A stretch of DNA of 64,000 bases from contig NZ_CP019333.1 in NCBI RefSeq assembly GCF_002163875.1, positions 2,596,864-2,660,863 on the forward strand. The letters are read 5' to 3'. The notes under the pieces were generated by a model, which saw only the letters and a program-made list of their open reading frames with translations, ran no database searches and was not told the DNA's origin. Below are positions 33,115 through 42,403 of the stretch, in pieces (position 1 is the stretch's first letter; each line of letters opens with the position of its first letter). Position numbers and translations under genes: made by a program. The stretch is from Gilvibacter sp. SZ-19 (GTDB taxonomy: Bacteria; Bacteroidota; Bacteroidia; Flavobacteriales; Flavobacteriaceae).

Positions 33115-34587
33115 TTATTTTGCGGTTGCCAATTGACGGATCTTTATGCGGAAAGCAGCGAAGATCAACGTCATGAAAGGACTCAGCCAGTTAAAGATCG
33201 CAAAGGCAAAGTAGTCAACCACTGGGACTCCCAAAACGCCACTTTGATAAGCGCCACAGGTGTTCCATGGTACCAAGACCGAAGTTACTGTCCCGCTATC
33301 TTCTAAGGTTCTAGAAAGGTTTTCCGGAGCTAAGCCGCGGTCTTCATAAGCTTGTTTGAACATCTTTCCGGGGATCACCAAGGCTAAATATTGATCCGAA
33401 GCAACGACATTAAGCCCCAAACAACTGATCACTGTTGAGACAAAAAGTCCGAAGATAGAATCTGCCAAGCTCAAAAGGGCCTTGGTAATTCTTGCCAGAG
33501 CACCTATAGCATCCATAACGCCTCCAAAAACCATAGCGCAAATGATCAAGGCGATGGTCCAATTCATTCCCCACATACCTCCAGCGGCGAAAAGGTCATT
33601 CAGATCGGCATTGTCTGTTGCTACTGCAGTATCGAAGAAGATAGCATTTACAACTACGCCTATATTGGAATCGCCCAAGCTGGCCAGAACGTCGCTTTGA
33701 AATACCAAAGCGAAGATCACTGCTGCTATGATACCACCACTGAGAGCCACTAAGGGCTTGGCTTTAAGTAGGATCATCCCAATGACGACTAAAGGAACAC
33801 CAAACAACCAGGGGTTGATATTAAAAGTGCTGTCTATCGTATTTAATATTGCAGAGACGTCAGCATCTCCACTTACATCGGCACTGAAAGAAAGAATGGC
33901 AAAAACCACCAAAGTGATCAAAATAGATGGCACTGTGGTGATAGACATGTATTTAATGTGGGTAAAAAGATCTGTGCCCGCCATGGCTGGGGCTAAATTG
34001 GTCGTGTCGCTCAGAGGAGACATCTTGTCTCCAAAATAGGCACCAGAGATCACAGCTCCTGCAATCATTCCTGGGGAGATACCTAAAGCTATTCCAATAC
34101 CCACCAAAGCAATTCCCACAGTTGCAGAGGTGGTCCAACTGCTTCCGGTAGCTATGGAAATAATTGCCGAGATGATCACGGAGGCTGGCAAGAATATCTC
34201 AGGGCTCAATACCTTAAGACCGTAGTATACCATAGCGGGAATTACACCACTAACCAGCCAAGTTCCGGCCAAAGCGCCTACGAGCAGTAGGATCAGTACT
34301 GGAACAAAAATACTTTTTAGGTTTTCCCAAATCTCTGCGAGCATTAGGTTCAGGCTTACTTTATTGACAAAGCCCATGATCATTGCTGCAGCGCCTCCTA
34401 AAAGCAGTATGTATTGGTTGGAGAAATCCCCAAGCCAAACACCGTCTTTGGCAAATATGTTGTAGGCGAGCAAGGCCATTAAGATAATCACAGGTATTAA
34501 GGCTTCCCAGATATTGAGTTCTCTGTTTTCAATGATCTTCTGATCCTCCATGGGGATCTTTTCAATATTGTCTTGCTCGTTTTGCAT
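33115..34587 (-). CDS. nhaC: NhaC family Na+/H+ antiporter
   Basis: The 490-residue inner-membrane antiporter has about eleven to twelve helices. The family signature is intact: GSSWTTSATVGIALVGIG, then GAYFGDKMSPLSDTTNLAPA in the core. It expels sodium in exchange for protons, which fits a marine cell and would use the gradient made by respiration or proteorhodopsin. A short acidic cytoplasmic N-terminus of about 25 residues precedes the first helix. It is probably transcribed alone, 71 bp before tpx. Confidence 0.94.
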   Translation of the reverse strand: MQNEQDNIEKIPMEDQKIIENRELNIWEALIPVIILMALLAYNIFAKDGVWLGDFSNQYILLLGGAAAMIMGFVNKVSLNLMLAEIWENLKSIFVPVLILLLVGALAGTWLVSGVIPAMVYYGLKVLSPEIFLPASVIISAIISIATGSSWTTSATVGIALVGIGIALGISPGMIAGAVISGAYFGDKMSPLSDTTNLAPAMAGTDLFTHIKYMSITTVPSILITLVVFAILSFSADVSGDADVSAILNTIDSTFNINPWLFGVPLVVIGMILLKAKPLVALSGGIIAAVIFALVFQSDVLASLGDSNIGVVVNAIFFDTAVATDNADLNDLFAAGGMWGMNWTIALIICAMVFGGVMDAIGALARITKALLSLADSIFGLFVSTVISCLGLNVVASDQYLALVIPGKMFKQAYEDRGLAPENLSRTLEDSGTVTSVLVPWNTCGAYQSGVLGVPVVDYFAFAIFNWLSPFMTLIFAAFRIKIRQLATAK

Positions 34588-34660
34588 GCTTAGTTTTTAA
34601 GAACTGTAATGTTACGATTTTAGCCTCCGAATTGCAAACGCTAATAAGCCGCATCCGCAG

Positions 34661-34689
34661 CACAAAAAAAAACGGGCACTAGGCCCGTT
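34661..34689 (-). terminator. Terminator of the Cys/Met lyase gene
   Basis: On the minus strand AACGGGC pairs with GCCCGTT around CTAGT and is followed by about ten T. It lies 21 bp past the stop at 34710. Confidence 0.88.
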
Positions 34690-34709
34690 CTAAAACTTGT
34701 TTCTATTAT

Positions 34710-35927
34710 TTAGATAGTCGTTGCAGGTTGCAAAACACCAACAGCTTCCATACAGGCTTTCATCTGCGCGAAGGTTCTGGTGATGTCGTTATCTAAGCCT
34801 ACGGAGAAACGAATAAGTCCGTCGCTTAGGCCCATTTCCGCTTGTTCTTCTGCGGGGATCTCCGAAGAGGTTGAACTTCCCGGAGCGCTGAATAGGGTCT
34901 TGTAGAAACCTAAGCTAACTGCTAAATAACCTAAGTTGCGCTCTTGCATAAGTTCCATCAGCTCATTGGCTTTCTCTAAACTGCCAACGTCTATGGTCAG
35001 CATGCCTCCGAAACCATATTCTGAGTTCATCATCTTGGAGAACACTCCATGACTTGGGTGTGATTCCAAACCAGGATAAACCGTTTTTAAACCTAAGCTT
35101 TCAAAGGCGCGGGCCAAATAAAAGGCATTGTGGCTGTGTTGTTTCATGCGGATGTGCAGCGTACGGAGATTTTTTAGGATAGACGAGGCTCTAAGACTGT
35201 CCATAGTGCTACCCAAGAGCATGGCAGCTCCGTCATTCACATTGCGCAATTGGTCAATGAATTCTCGGGTTCCACAGATCACACCACCCACCGTATCCGA
35301 AGAGCCGTTGATGAACTTGGTCAAACTGTGGATCACTACATCTGCTCCTAAACGTCCTGCAGGAATTGAGAGCGGAGAGAAGGTATTGTCAACTACCAGC
35401 TTTAAATTGTGCTTCTTGGCCAATTCAGCTAAGGCCGTAATATCTGCCACCTCAAGCAACGGATTGCTCACTGCCTCACAATACAACACTTTGGTGTTCT
35501 TGTTAATGGCTGCTTCTACCACATCCAGTTTGGTGATGTCTACAAAACTGGTAGCAATTCCCAAGCGCGGGGTGAAATTCTTTAGAAAGGCATAAGTTCC
35601 GCCGTAAATGGTGCGGCTAGAAACTATATGATCCCCCTGCCCGCAGAGCTGCAGGAGCACAGGGCAAATGGCGCCCATACCACTGGCAGTCACATTTGCG
35701 GTCTCGGTCCCTTCTAAGGCAGCCAGCGCTTCTCCCAAATACAAATTGCTCGGGGAGCTGTGGCGGGAGTAGAGGTAACAGCCGTCTGCGTTGCCCTCAA
35801 AAGTATCGAACATGGTCTTGGCCGATAAGAAGGTATAGGTGGAGGAGTCTGAGATCGATGGGTTAACGCCACCGAATTCTCCGAAGTATTGTAAGTCTTG
35901 GATGTTGTCTGCAGGTTTGAAAGCCAT
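34710..35927 (-). CDS. Cys/Met metabolism PLP-dependent lyase (methionine gamma-lyase type)
   Basis: The 405-residue fold-type I PLP enzyme carries the cofactor lysine K204 in HSLTKFINGSSD, D180 in VVDNTFSPL and the phosphate-binding YSRHSSPS and ASGMGAI segments. The family includes methionine gamma-lyase, cystathionine gamma-lyase/synthase and O-acetylhomoserine sulfhydrylase. The divergent neighbour is an Lrp/AsnC regulator, a pairing common for methionine gamma-lyase, so sulfur amino-acid degradation is favoured. The exact reaction cannot be settled by eye. Confidence 0.88.
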   Translation of the reverse strand: MAFKPADNIQDLQYFGEFGGVNPSISDSSTYTFLSAKTMFDTFEGNADGCYLYSRHSSPSNLYLGEALAALEGTETANVTASGMGAICPVLLQLCGQGDHIVSSRTIYGGTYAFLKNFTPRLGIATSFVDITKLDVVEAAINKNTKVLYCEAVSNPLLEVADITALAELAKKHNLKLVVDNTFSPLSIPAGRLGADVVIHSLTKFINGSSDTVGGVICGTREFIDQLRNVNDGAAMLLGSTMDSLRASSILKNLRTLHIRMKQHSHNAFYLARAFESLGLKTVYPGLESHPSHGVFSKMMNSEYGFGGMLTIDVGSLEKANELMELMQERNLGYLAVSLGFYKTLFSAPGSSTSSEIPAEEQAEMGLSDGLIRFSVGLDNDITRTFAQMKACMEAVGVLQPATTI

Positions 35928-35964
35928 TTTTGTAGGGTTTTATTCATCAAATTTAATTTAGAAA

Positions 35965-36032
35965 GGTTTATTTAACCAAACATTTACATATGATTAGTAT
36001 ATTATTAGGTCAAAAAGGGTTTACTTAGTAAA
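35965..36032. promoter_or_regulatory. Candidate Lrp operators in divergent spacer
   Basis: TTTACT-T-AGTAAA (36020-36032) is a perfect 13-bp palindrome, and GGTTTATTTAACC (35965-35977) is a near-palindrome. They lie in the 154-bp spacer between the lyase and the lrp gene. The spacing of about 55 bp fits a regulator that binds several sites, as Lrp proteins do. Confidence 0.4.
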
Positions 36033-36081
36033 AAATTTATCACCTTTTCTAAAAAAAGCTACGAACACCGAAAAATTTTCT

Positions 36082-36549
36082 ATGCAATTAGACCAAACGG
36101 ATAAGCAGATTTTAAACATTCTGCAAGAGGACGCTAAAATCACCAATAAAGAACTGTCGTCGCAACTTAATCTTTCGCCTACGGCAATCTATGAGCGCAT
36201 CAAAAAACTAGAGCGCAATGATTTCATCAAGAATTATGTGGCCTTGCTCAATGATGACAAGATTGAACGTGACTTTGTGGTTTTTTGTCAGATAAAACTG
36301 TTGCAACATGCCAAAGATTATCTGACCACCTTTGAGGCAGATATCATTGCTTTGCCAGAAGTTTTGGAATGCTATCACATTAGTGGCGATTACGATTATT
36401 TACTCAAAGTAGCGGTAAAGGACATGGAAGCTTACCGGGCCTTTATGGTTACTAAATTGACTACCTTGCAGTACATTGGTAGCACGCACAGTTCGTTTTC
36501 GATCAGTGCGGTTAAGCACACCACCAAACACGAAATGGGTAATGAATAA
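36082..36549 (+). CDS. Lrp/AsnC family transcriptional regulator
   Basis: The 155-residue regulator has an N-terminal winged helix-turn-helix (residues 5-50, with ITNKELSSQLNLSPTAIYER) and a C-terminal RAM ligand-binding domain (residues 65-145, with VLECYHISGDYDYLLKV). Such proteins form octamers that respond to amino acids. The divergent Cys/Met lyase is the obvious target. Its stop codon overlaps the start of the CPBP membrane protein gene, so the two are translationally coupled. Confidence 0.94.
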   Translation: MQLDQTDKQILNILQEDAKITNKELSSQLNLSPTAIYERIKKLERNDFIKNYVALLNDDKIERDFVVFCQIKLLQHAKDYLTTFEADIIALPEVLECYHISGDYDYLLKVAVKDMEAYRAFMVTKLTTLQYIGSTHSSFSISAVKHTTKHEMGNE

Positions 36550-37186
36550 ACAACTGCTGCTTGGTGCAGAGTTTCTGATCTTCTTTGTGGTCTTACCGGT
36601 AAGCTTTGCTTGGAATTATTCTATATGGATAAAAGCCGGCTTGGCCTTGGCAGGCTTGGGTTATATCATTGCCAGATTGGTCAAGGACCCGACTAAACCG
36701 CTAAAGTGGTTCAATTCTTATCCTTGGAGATCCTTTTTAAAACGCATTTCGTTACAATTCGTGATCATTGCCATAGTGACGACACTTTTTGTCCTGTGGA
36801 AAGCGCCAGCGAGTCTATTTTGTGTGCCTAAAAGTGATCCGCAGCTGTTTATAGGCATCTTGGGGGTGTATACCTTTTTGTCCGTATGGCCACAAGAACT
36901 AATCTACAGAACCTATTTCTTTAGTCGTTTTGAAGCTTTGTTTCCCAATAAGAAGGTCTTGATCTTTGTCAATGCCGTTATCTTTTCTTTGGCGCATATC
37001 TTTTTTAGAAACACCTTGGTGAGTGTGCTTACCTTTATAGGCGGTTTGCTGTTTGCCTATACCTATCTGAAAACCAGATCCACACTATTGGTCAGCATAG
37101 AACACGCCATCTATGGCAATTGGTTGTTTACCGTTGGGATGGGAGACATGCTGGCTTTCCCGGGGATGGATGCCTGCGCTGCTTAG
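36542..37186 (+). CDS. CPBP family intramembrane protein
   Basis: The open frame begins earlier, inside lrp, but the ATG at 36542 is the natural start and overlaps the lrp stop by eight bases; the product is 214 residues. It has about six membrane segments and the CPBP (Rce1/abortive infection-like) motifs: motif 1 reads Q118-E119-L-I-Y-R123 in place of EExxxR, motif 2 FSLAH152, and motif 3 H188 with N193 in EHAIYGNW. Loss of the first Glu may or may not abolish protease activity, since the second Glu, Arg and both His remain. Its biological substrate is unknown. Confidence 0.87.
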   Translation: MNKQLLLGAEFLIFFVVLPVSFAWNYSIWIKAGLALAGLGYIIARLVKDPTKPLKWFNSYPWRSFLKRISLQFVIIAIVTTLFVLWKAPASLFCVPKSDPQLFIGILGVYTFLSVWPQELIYRTYFFSRFEALFPNKKVLIFVNAVIFSLAHIFFRNTLVSVLTFIGGLLFAYTYLKTRSTLLVSIEHAIYGNWLFTVGMGDMLAFPGMDACAA

Positions 37187-37245
37187 GGCTTAAGGAAGAA
37201 CAAAACATTGCGACCAAGCCCTTAGGTAGAACGCCAAAAGCTTTG

Positions 37246-37253
37246 TAAATTTG
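37246..37253 (+). promoter_or_regulatory. -7 element TAAATTTG, lpdA
   Basis: Exact TAnnTTTG match 24 bp before the lpdA start. Confidence 0.6.
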
Positions 37254-37277
37254 CAGTCGATTTAAATCATTTTTTCT

Positions 37278-38684
37278 ATGAGTTCATTTGATGTAGTAGT
37301 AATCGGTTCGGGCCCTGGAGGCTATGTAGCAGCCATTCGTTGTGCGCAATTGGGTATGAAGACAGCCCTGATTGAAAAGTACAATACCCTGGGAGGTACC
37401 TGTTTAAATGTAGGTTGTATTCCGAGTAAGGCCCTGTTAGATTCTTCGCATCACTACGAAGATGCCGTAAAGCATTTTGAAGAGCACGGCATTGAAGTTC
37501 CGGGCGAGGTGAAAGTGAATTTAGAGAAAATGATCGCTCGCAAGCAGGACGTAGTGGATCAGACCACCTCTGGGATAGACTACCTAATGAAAAAGAACGA
37601 GATCACCGTATTTCACGGGATGGGCTCATTTGTAGATGCAACGCACGTAAAAGTTGACTTGACCGAAGGAGGCGAAGAGACCTTAGAGGCCAAGAACATC
37701 ATAGTTGCTACCGGAAGTAAACCATCGACCTTACCTTTTATCACTATCGATAAGGAGCGTATAATAACTTCTACGGAGGCTTTAAAAATGCCAGAGATCC
37801 CAAAACACTTGGTTATCATTGGAGGAGGAGTTATTGGCCTTGAGCTAGGACAGGTTTACCGTCGTTTAGGGGCCGATGTTTCTGTGATCGAATATATGGA
37901 TCGCATCATTCCAACAATGGACCGTGCTCAAAGCAAGGAACTTACCAAAGTGATGAAAAAACAAGGGGTGAAATTCCACGTTTCACATCAAGTTACTTCG
38001 GTGGAGCGCAATGGCGATGAGGTGACCATCAAAGCCAACAACAAAAAAGGCGAAGAGGTTAGCTTTACGGGAGACTATTGTTTGGTCTCTGTGGGGCGTC
38101 GTCCGTATACAGATGGATTGGCTGCCGATAAGGCAGGAATCCAAATGGACGAGCGCGGTCGTATTGAGGTGAATGAGCATCTGCAAACCAATGTATCTAA
38201 TATCTATGCCATTGGCGATGTAGTTAAAGGTGCTATGTTGGCGCACAAAGCCGAAGAAGAAGGGGTATTCGTTGCAGAAACCATTGCCGGACAGCAGCCA
38301 CACATCAACTACAATTTGATTCCTGGAGTTGTATATACTTGGCCAGAAGTTGCATCCGTAGGGAAAACCGAAGATCAGCTCAAAGAGGAGAACGTAGACT
38401 ACAAAGTTGGACAATTCGGTATGCGTGCCTTAGGACGTTCTCGTGCTAGTGGAGATATAGACGGTTTTGTAAAGATCCTTGCCGACGCCAAGACAGACGA
38501 AGTCTTAGGTGTACATATGGTGGGAGCACGTGTAGCTGACCTGATCAGCGAAGCGGTAACTGCAATGGAGTTCCGCGCTAGCGCAGAAGATATTGCACGT
38601 ATGAGTCATGCGCACCCAACCTATGCAGAAGCTGTTAAGGAAGCTGCCTTAGACGCCACAGACAAGCGTCCACTACATATCTAG
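37278..38684 (+). CDS. lpdA: Dihydrolipoyl dehydrogenase (E3)
   Basis: This flavoprotein reoxidises dihydrolipoamide for pyruvate, 2-oxoglutarate and branched-chain dehydrogenase complexes. The 468-residue sequence has the FAD loop GSGPGGYVAA (10-19), the redox disulfide C42-C47 in GGTCLNVGCIPSK, the NAD loop GGGVIGLELG, the second FAD motif with YAIGD, and the C-terminal catalytic HAHPTYAEAVKEAALD (His, Glu). E1/E2 genes are not adjacent, which is common for a shared E3 in flavobacteria. Its stop is one base from the convergent unknown gene. Confidence 0.97.
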   Translation: MSSFDVVVIGSGPGGYVAAIRCAQLGMKTALIEKYNTLGGTCLNVGCIPSKALLDSSHHYEDAVKHFEEHGIEVPGEVKVNLEKMIARKQDVVDQTTSGIDYLMKKNEITVFHGMGSFVDATHVKVDLTEGGEETLEAKNIIVATGSKPSTLPFITIDKERIITSTEALKMPEIPKHLVIIGGGVIGLELGQVYRRLGADVSVIEYMDRIIPTMDRAQSKELTKVMKKQGVKFHVSHQVTSVERNGDEVTIKANNKKGEEVSFTGDYCLVSVGRRPYTDGLAADKAGIQMDERGRIEVNEHLQTNVSNIYAIGDVVKGAMLAHKAEEEGVFVAETIAGQQPHINYNLIPGVVYTWPEVASVGKTEDQLKEENVDYKVGQFGMRALGRSRASGDIDGFVKILADAKTDEVLGVHMVGARVADLISEAVTAMEFRASAEDIARMSHAHPTYAEAVKEAALDATDKRPLHI

Positions 38685-38685
38685 A

Positions 38686-40932
38686 TTATTCGCCTAGCGC
38701 TTCTTTATAGCTGCGCAATAAAGCTCTGGCTTGTGCTTTCCATGCAGTTTTGACCTCGTCAAATTCTGTGTATGCAGGCGTAACTGAGAAGTCTTCCGGG
38801 TCTGGGGAATCGATCACCCCAATGGCAAGGATGGGTTCGCTTTCGTCCGAAGTTGATAAGACCTTGTACACACCTACGCGGACTCCAGAATCTTCTATTT
38901 CGCCCATTTTCTCGACCTCGTTATTGTATTCGCCGATATAATCTCCGACGTAATTATAAACACAGAGCTCGGTAAAACTATCTGGCGCTAGATATTGCTG
39001 CGGAATCACATCTGCCAGTTCGGCATTGAACAAGGCTTCCATGATCTCATAGCGGGAGTAGAAAGGATCCATATATTGCTTGAGAATTTCAGGATCCGCC
39101 TCATAACCCATGCGCATGTATTTGAGCAAGGCTTCGGTTTTGGTCCAAGGCTCTTTGGCGTAAGGCGTATAGATGGCTTTTAAGATGGCCCCGCTCTTCT
39201 CAGCATCAACGGCAGGATCAGACTCCGCAATAGACATATAATAGTAGATCAAGCTATCGTTGAGGTAGAACTCCTTGTCACGGGTAGCAGCATCGTTGTA
39301 TTTGCGCAATTGTGTTTGGATGTCTTCGGTGATCGCTTCCTGCAAGGCGCTGAACATTTCAGGCAAGTCGTCTTCTCCCATGATATGGTCTGCATAGAGT
39401 CCAACAAGTAGATCTTTAAAATCATCGTTGCGGTATAGTGCTGCCAATTGCTGCGGATACTTTTTTATGAGGTGTAAACTATCCTCCAGCTGATAAAAGG
39501 CCAAGAAGGTTTCTTCTGTGCGCTTTGGTGGATCGGTAAGCAACAGATCCATGAGCTTTTTATCTGCTTGTAGCTCTTGAAAGTTTAAAAATTCACTAAC
39601 GATCTCTTCTCTTACCTTTTCTGGGGTTTGATCTTGTTGGTAATAGGCTAGCAGGCCATCCATATGCGACTGATTCCCCAACTTGGTTATGGGAATGATA
39701 AGGTCGGTCTTATTCTTTTCATAGCCTTGATCTTCTACTGCTTCATAAGACATAGCAGACAAGAGTAGATCTATATCGGCAGTGGTGAAATCGTGATAGA
39801 GTAGTGCCGTTTGTCCCCGTTTTACCTGGGTGGTATCGCTGCTGAGTAGCGCAGCCACGATCTCCTTGGTCTTTGGCGCTCTGATGTCCATTTTGGGCGC
39901 TTTTCTTGTATAGGTAAAGGAGCCTAGAAAGCCATTTATTAGGCCCAGATCTATTTCTTCTTGCCCCACACAACTGTAGAGCTGTACCAAATGGTCATCT
40001 ACATACATGGTTTGGATAAACTGTTGTACGTTGGTGTTGGGGTTAAGGATCCTTGCCCTGATTCCGCGCACTCCGTTTATGTCAATCAGTTCTTTTTCGG
40101 CAATGGAGTCTTTGTACTCCAATAAATCGTCCAAAGCCCCAACAAGATAAGTATCTACATCTTGGGTTCTGTAAAGGGAATTGAGTTTGCTGGTCTCTAC
40201 CATATAAAGACCGCCAGTAAAGTCTGATGTTCCTGTATATGTCCGCGTATACAAGAATTCGTCAGCCGGTGTTCCTTCTGTTTCTGTAAACAGACGCATT
40301 TCTGTTGGAGCTTCAAGCTGGAAAAGATCTTCAAAGACAAAATCACTGATCTGATCTTCTTGAAAAGGTTCTAGCTTAAAGGAGGTGAAAAAGCGCGAAT
40401 CGATATCTACTTTGTCTCCCTTTTCTTTGGCCTGCGCCATGATGGCGTAGCTCCGATTACCTCTAAAATAGAATTTAAACACGCCATTATAGGTGTTAAA
40501 AAAGCTCAGATAAGCAATAAAACCTTTTACACCTTGCTCTTCAAAAGGGATAGGGTCACCTACAAGCTCGATGCCATTGGCTAATTCCGACCCCAAAGTC
40601 TCCAATACCTCTTCCTGATTTACCAAATAATATCCTTCGGGCTGATCGTTATAGCGGATCAGATAATTGAAATCTAGCTTAGGGTCGCTTATGAATTCAA
40701 TATTCATATAATACGGTTGCCCTTCTGGATCCAGCGGATTTTCAACCTCACGATCCATTTGCTTCATCGGCACATCGGGGATCTCTATACTATATGCGCC
40801 TTGAGCGTTAGAATAGGGAACCCATTTAACTTTACGGTCTTGATCTGTCTTGGTAGTTTCTAATGAGATTGGCGTTAATAGGCTTTTGTAGCTGTTCTGA
40901 CCTAATGCGAGCTGAATGCTTAGCGTTAACAA
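38686..40932 (-). CDS. Large secreted protein of unknown function, uncertain N-terminus
   Basis: The 748-residue product has no ATG at its front. TTG at 40932 gives only MLTLSIQLALGQ, a signal peptide with no charged n-region. Reading further upstream in the same frame gives a hydrophobic extension and then a TGA at 40968-40966. Just before that stop comes TTG at 40986 followed by codons for N, K, L, R and P. The mature part begins NSYKSLLTPISL, has beta-rich modules in residues 30-340 and helical, HEAT-like repeats with many Asp/Glu and Tyr afterwards. No family was recognised. It is convergent with lpdA. Confidence 0.65.
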   Translation of the reverse strand: MLTLSIQLALGQNSYKSLLTPISLETTKTDQDRKVKWVPYSNAQGAYSIEIPDVPMKQMDREVENPLDPEGQPYYMNIEFISDPKLDFNYLIRYNDQPEGYYLVNQEEVLETLGSELANGIELVGDPIPFEEQGVKGFIAYLSFFNTYNGVFKFYFRGNRSYAIMAQAKEKGDKVDIDSRFFTSFKLEPFQEDQISDFVFEDLFQLEAPTEMRLFTETEGTPADEFLYTRTYTGTSDFTGGLYMVETSKLNSLYRTQDVDTYLVGALDDLLEYKDSIAEKELIDINGVRGIRARILNPNTNVQQFIQTMYVDDHLVQLYSCVGQEEIDLGLINGFLGSFTYTRKAPKMDIRAPKTKEIVAALLSSDTTQVKRGQTALLYHDFTTADIDLLLSAMSYEAVEDQGYEKNKTDLIIPITKLGNQSHMDGLLAYYQQDQTPEKVREEIVSEFLNFQELQADKKLMDLLLTDPPKRTEETFLAFYQLEDSLHLIKKYPQQLAALYRNDDFKDLLVGLYADHIMGEDDLPEMFSALQEAITEDIQTQLRKYNDAATRDKEFYLNDSLIYYYMSIAESDPAVDAEKSGAILKAIYTPYAKEPWTKTEALLKYMRMGYEADPEILKQYMDPFYSRYEIMEALFNAELADVIPQQYLAPDSFTELCVYNYVGDYIGEYNNEVEKMGEIEDSGVRVGVYKVLSTSDESEPILAIGVIDSPDPEDFSVTPAYTEFDEVKTAWKAQARALLRSYKEALGE

Positions 40933-41044
40933 TAATAAAGTCGGTGAAAGACCACAAATACAGGCTCAGGGGCGTAGCTTGTTCAATTGTTTAAAAATAA
41001 AGGGATTTGTACCAATCAATAATAGTAATTTTAAGCCATAATTC

Positions 41045-42358
41045 TTGAGTTTCTTGAGGAAATCTTATCAATTCACCGTATCTGATCCCGCTAAGTTCAA
41101 GCAGCAGCTTTTTATGTGGAGCCGCAGTTTTGAGCAATTGGTCATTTTGGATTCCAACGCACATCTGTCTGCGCACTCTGCTTTTGACACGGCCTTTGCT
41201 CTGGGTGCGCGAGCAGCCATAAAATGCCAGGCGGGAGAAGCTTTTGCGGCTTTACAAGCCTTTAGAGCATCCCATCCGGATTGGATGTTCGGCTATTTGG
41301 GCTACGATCTAAAGAATGAATTAGAAGACTTAGATTCCCAAAATCACGACGGACTCCGATTCCCTGATCTACACTTTGTGGTTCCAGAGAAACTGATCAT
41401 TCTAAAAGAGGATAGCTGTACTTTTTGGTATCCGCAGGAATTAGCAGATCAGGCAAGCAGTGATAAAGAGACCATTGAAGCCATTGTTTTAAGTCTGCAA
41501 ACGGAAAAGGTCGATAAGGAACCTTTAAAGATCCGCCTGCGAACTACCAAAGACACTTATTTTGAGCGTTTCGCCAAGATACAGGGGCATTTACAGCGCG
41601 GCGATATTTACGAGACCAACTTTTGTCAGGAGTTCTTTGCAACTGCTGCAGCGCTGGATCCCTGGCAACTATACCAGCAGTTAAACAGGGTAGCGGAAGC
41701 GCCGTTCAGCACTTTTGTGCGCTTTAATGAGCATTTTATTATTTCTTCCTCGCCGGAGCGTTATTTACAACGTAAAGGCACTGTGGTGATCTCACAGCCC
41801 ATTAAAGGCACTGCTAAGCGAGGCAGTGACCCTAAAACAGACGAACTCCACAAGCAACGCCTGCAAGCAGATCCTAAAGAACGCAGTGAGAATATCATGA
41901 TCACAGATCTGGTGCGCAACGACCTGTCGCAATTGGCTGTTCCTGGTAGCGTGCAGGTCACCGCACTCTGCGAGCTGCATTCGTTTAAGCAAGTGCATCA
42001 ACTTATAAGTACAGTACAGGCGGAGGTCTTAGCAGAAACCGATTCTGTAGATATAATCAAGGCGACCTTTCCTATGGGGAGTATGACAGGAGCACCTAAA
42101 GTAGCGGCCATGCAGATCGCAGAAGAAGTAGAAGACTTTAAACGCGGTGTATACAGCGGTGCGATCGGCTATTTTACCCCAGAAGGTGATTTCGATTTCA
42201 ATGTGGTTATCCGCAGTATTTTGTACAATGCTGCTCGAAATTATGTCAGCTTTCCCGTTGGTGGTGCCATCACCGCCGCTGCCAACGCTCAAGACGAATA
42301 CGAAGAATGCCTCTTAAAGGCCAAAGCCATGCGGCAGGTGCTAGAAGGTATTTCTTAG
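41045..42358 (+). CDS. pabB: Aminodeoxychorismate synthase component I
   Basis: This chorismate-using enzyme, first step toward p-aminobenzoate and folate, has 437 residues from TTG at 41045; TTG at 41054 (then RKSYQF) is an equally possible start, and no ATG lies near. The active site has P-I-K-G-T, the Lys that separates PabB from anthranilate synthase (PIAGT). Other motifs are TFPMGSMTGAPKVAAMQI, ERSENIMITDLVRNDLS and YSGAIGYF. The glutamine amidotransferase partner is not adjacent. Its neighbour tilS starts 45 bp later, behind its own promoter. Confidence 0.92.
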   Translation: MSFLRKSYQFTVSDPAKFKQQLFMWSRSFEQLVILDSNAHLSAHSAFDTAFALGARAAIKCQAGEAFAALQAFRASHPDWMFGYLGYDLKNELEDLDSQNHDGLRFPDLHFVVPEKLIILKEDSCTFWYPQELADQASSDKETIEAIVLSLQTEKVDKEPLKIRLRTTKDTYFERFAKIQGHLQRGDIYETNFCQEFFATAAALDPWQLYQQLNRVAEAPFSTFVRFNEHFIISSSPERYLQRKGTVVISQPIKGTAKRGSDPKTDELHKQRLQADPKERSENIMITDLVRNDLSQLAVPGSVQVTALCELHSFKQVHQLISTVQAEVLAETDSVDIIKATFPMGSMTGAPKVAAMQIAEEVEDFKRGVYSGAIGYFTPEGDFDFNVVIRSILYNAARNYVSFPVGGAITAAANAQDEYEECLLKAKAMRQVLEGIS

Positions 42359-42372
42359 AGAAGCCTTAACAG

Positions 42373-42400
42373 TTGTATTGATTGGCAAACCCTATCTTTG
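42373..42400 (+). promoter_or_regulatory. Promoter of tilS, TTG-n17-TATCTTTG
   Basis: The -33 TTG (42373-42375) stands 17 bp before the -7 TATCTTTG (42393-42400), a full Bacteroidota promoter. The ATG at 42404 follows within four bases, so the mRNA should be leaderless. It also argues against the TTG at 42398, which lies in the -7 element, as the start. Confidence 0.65.
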
Positions 42401-42403
42401 CGC

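Noticed and set aside
42398-42403. TTG start of tilS
   Set aside because: This TTG is part of the -7 promoter element TATCTTTG; the ATG at 42404 is the usable start.
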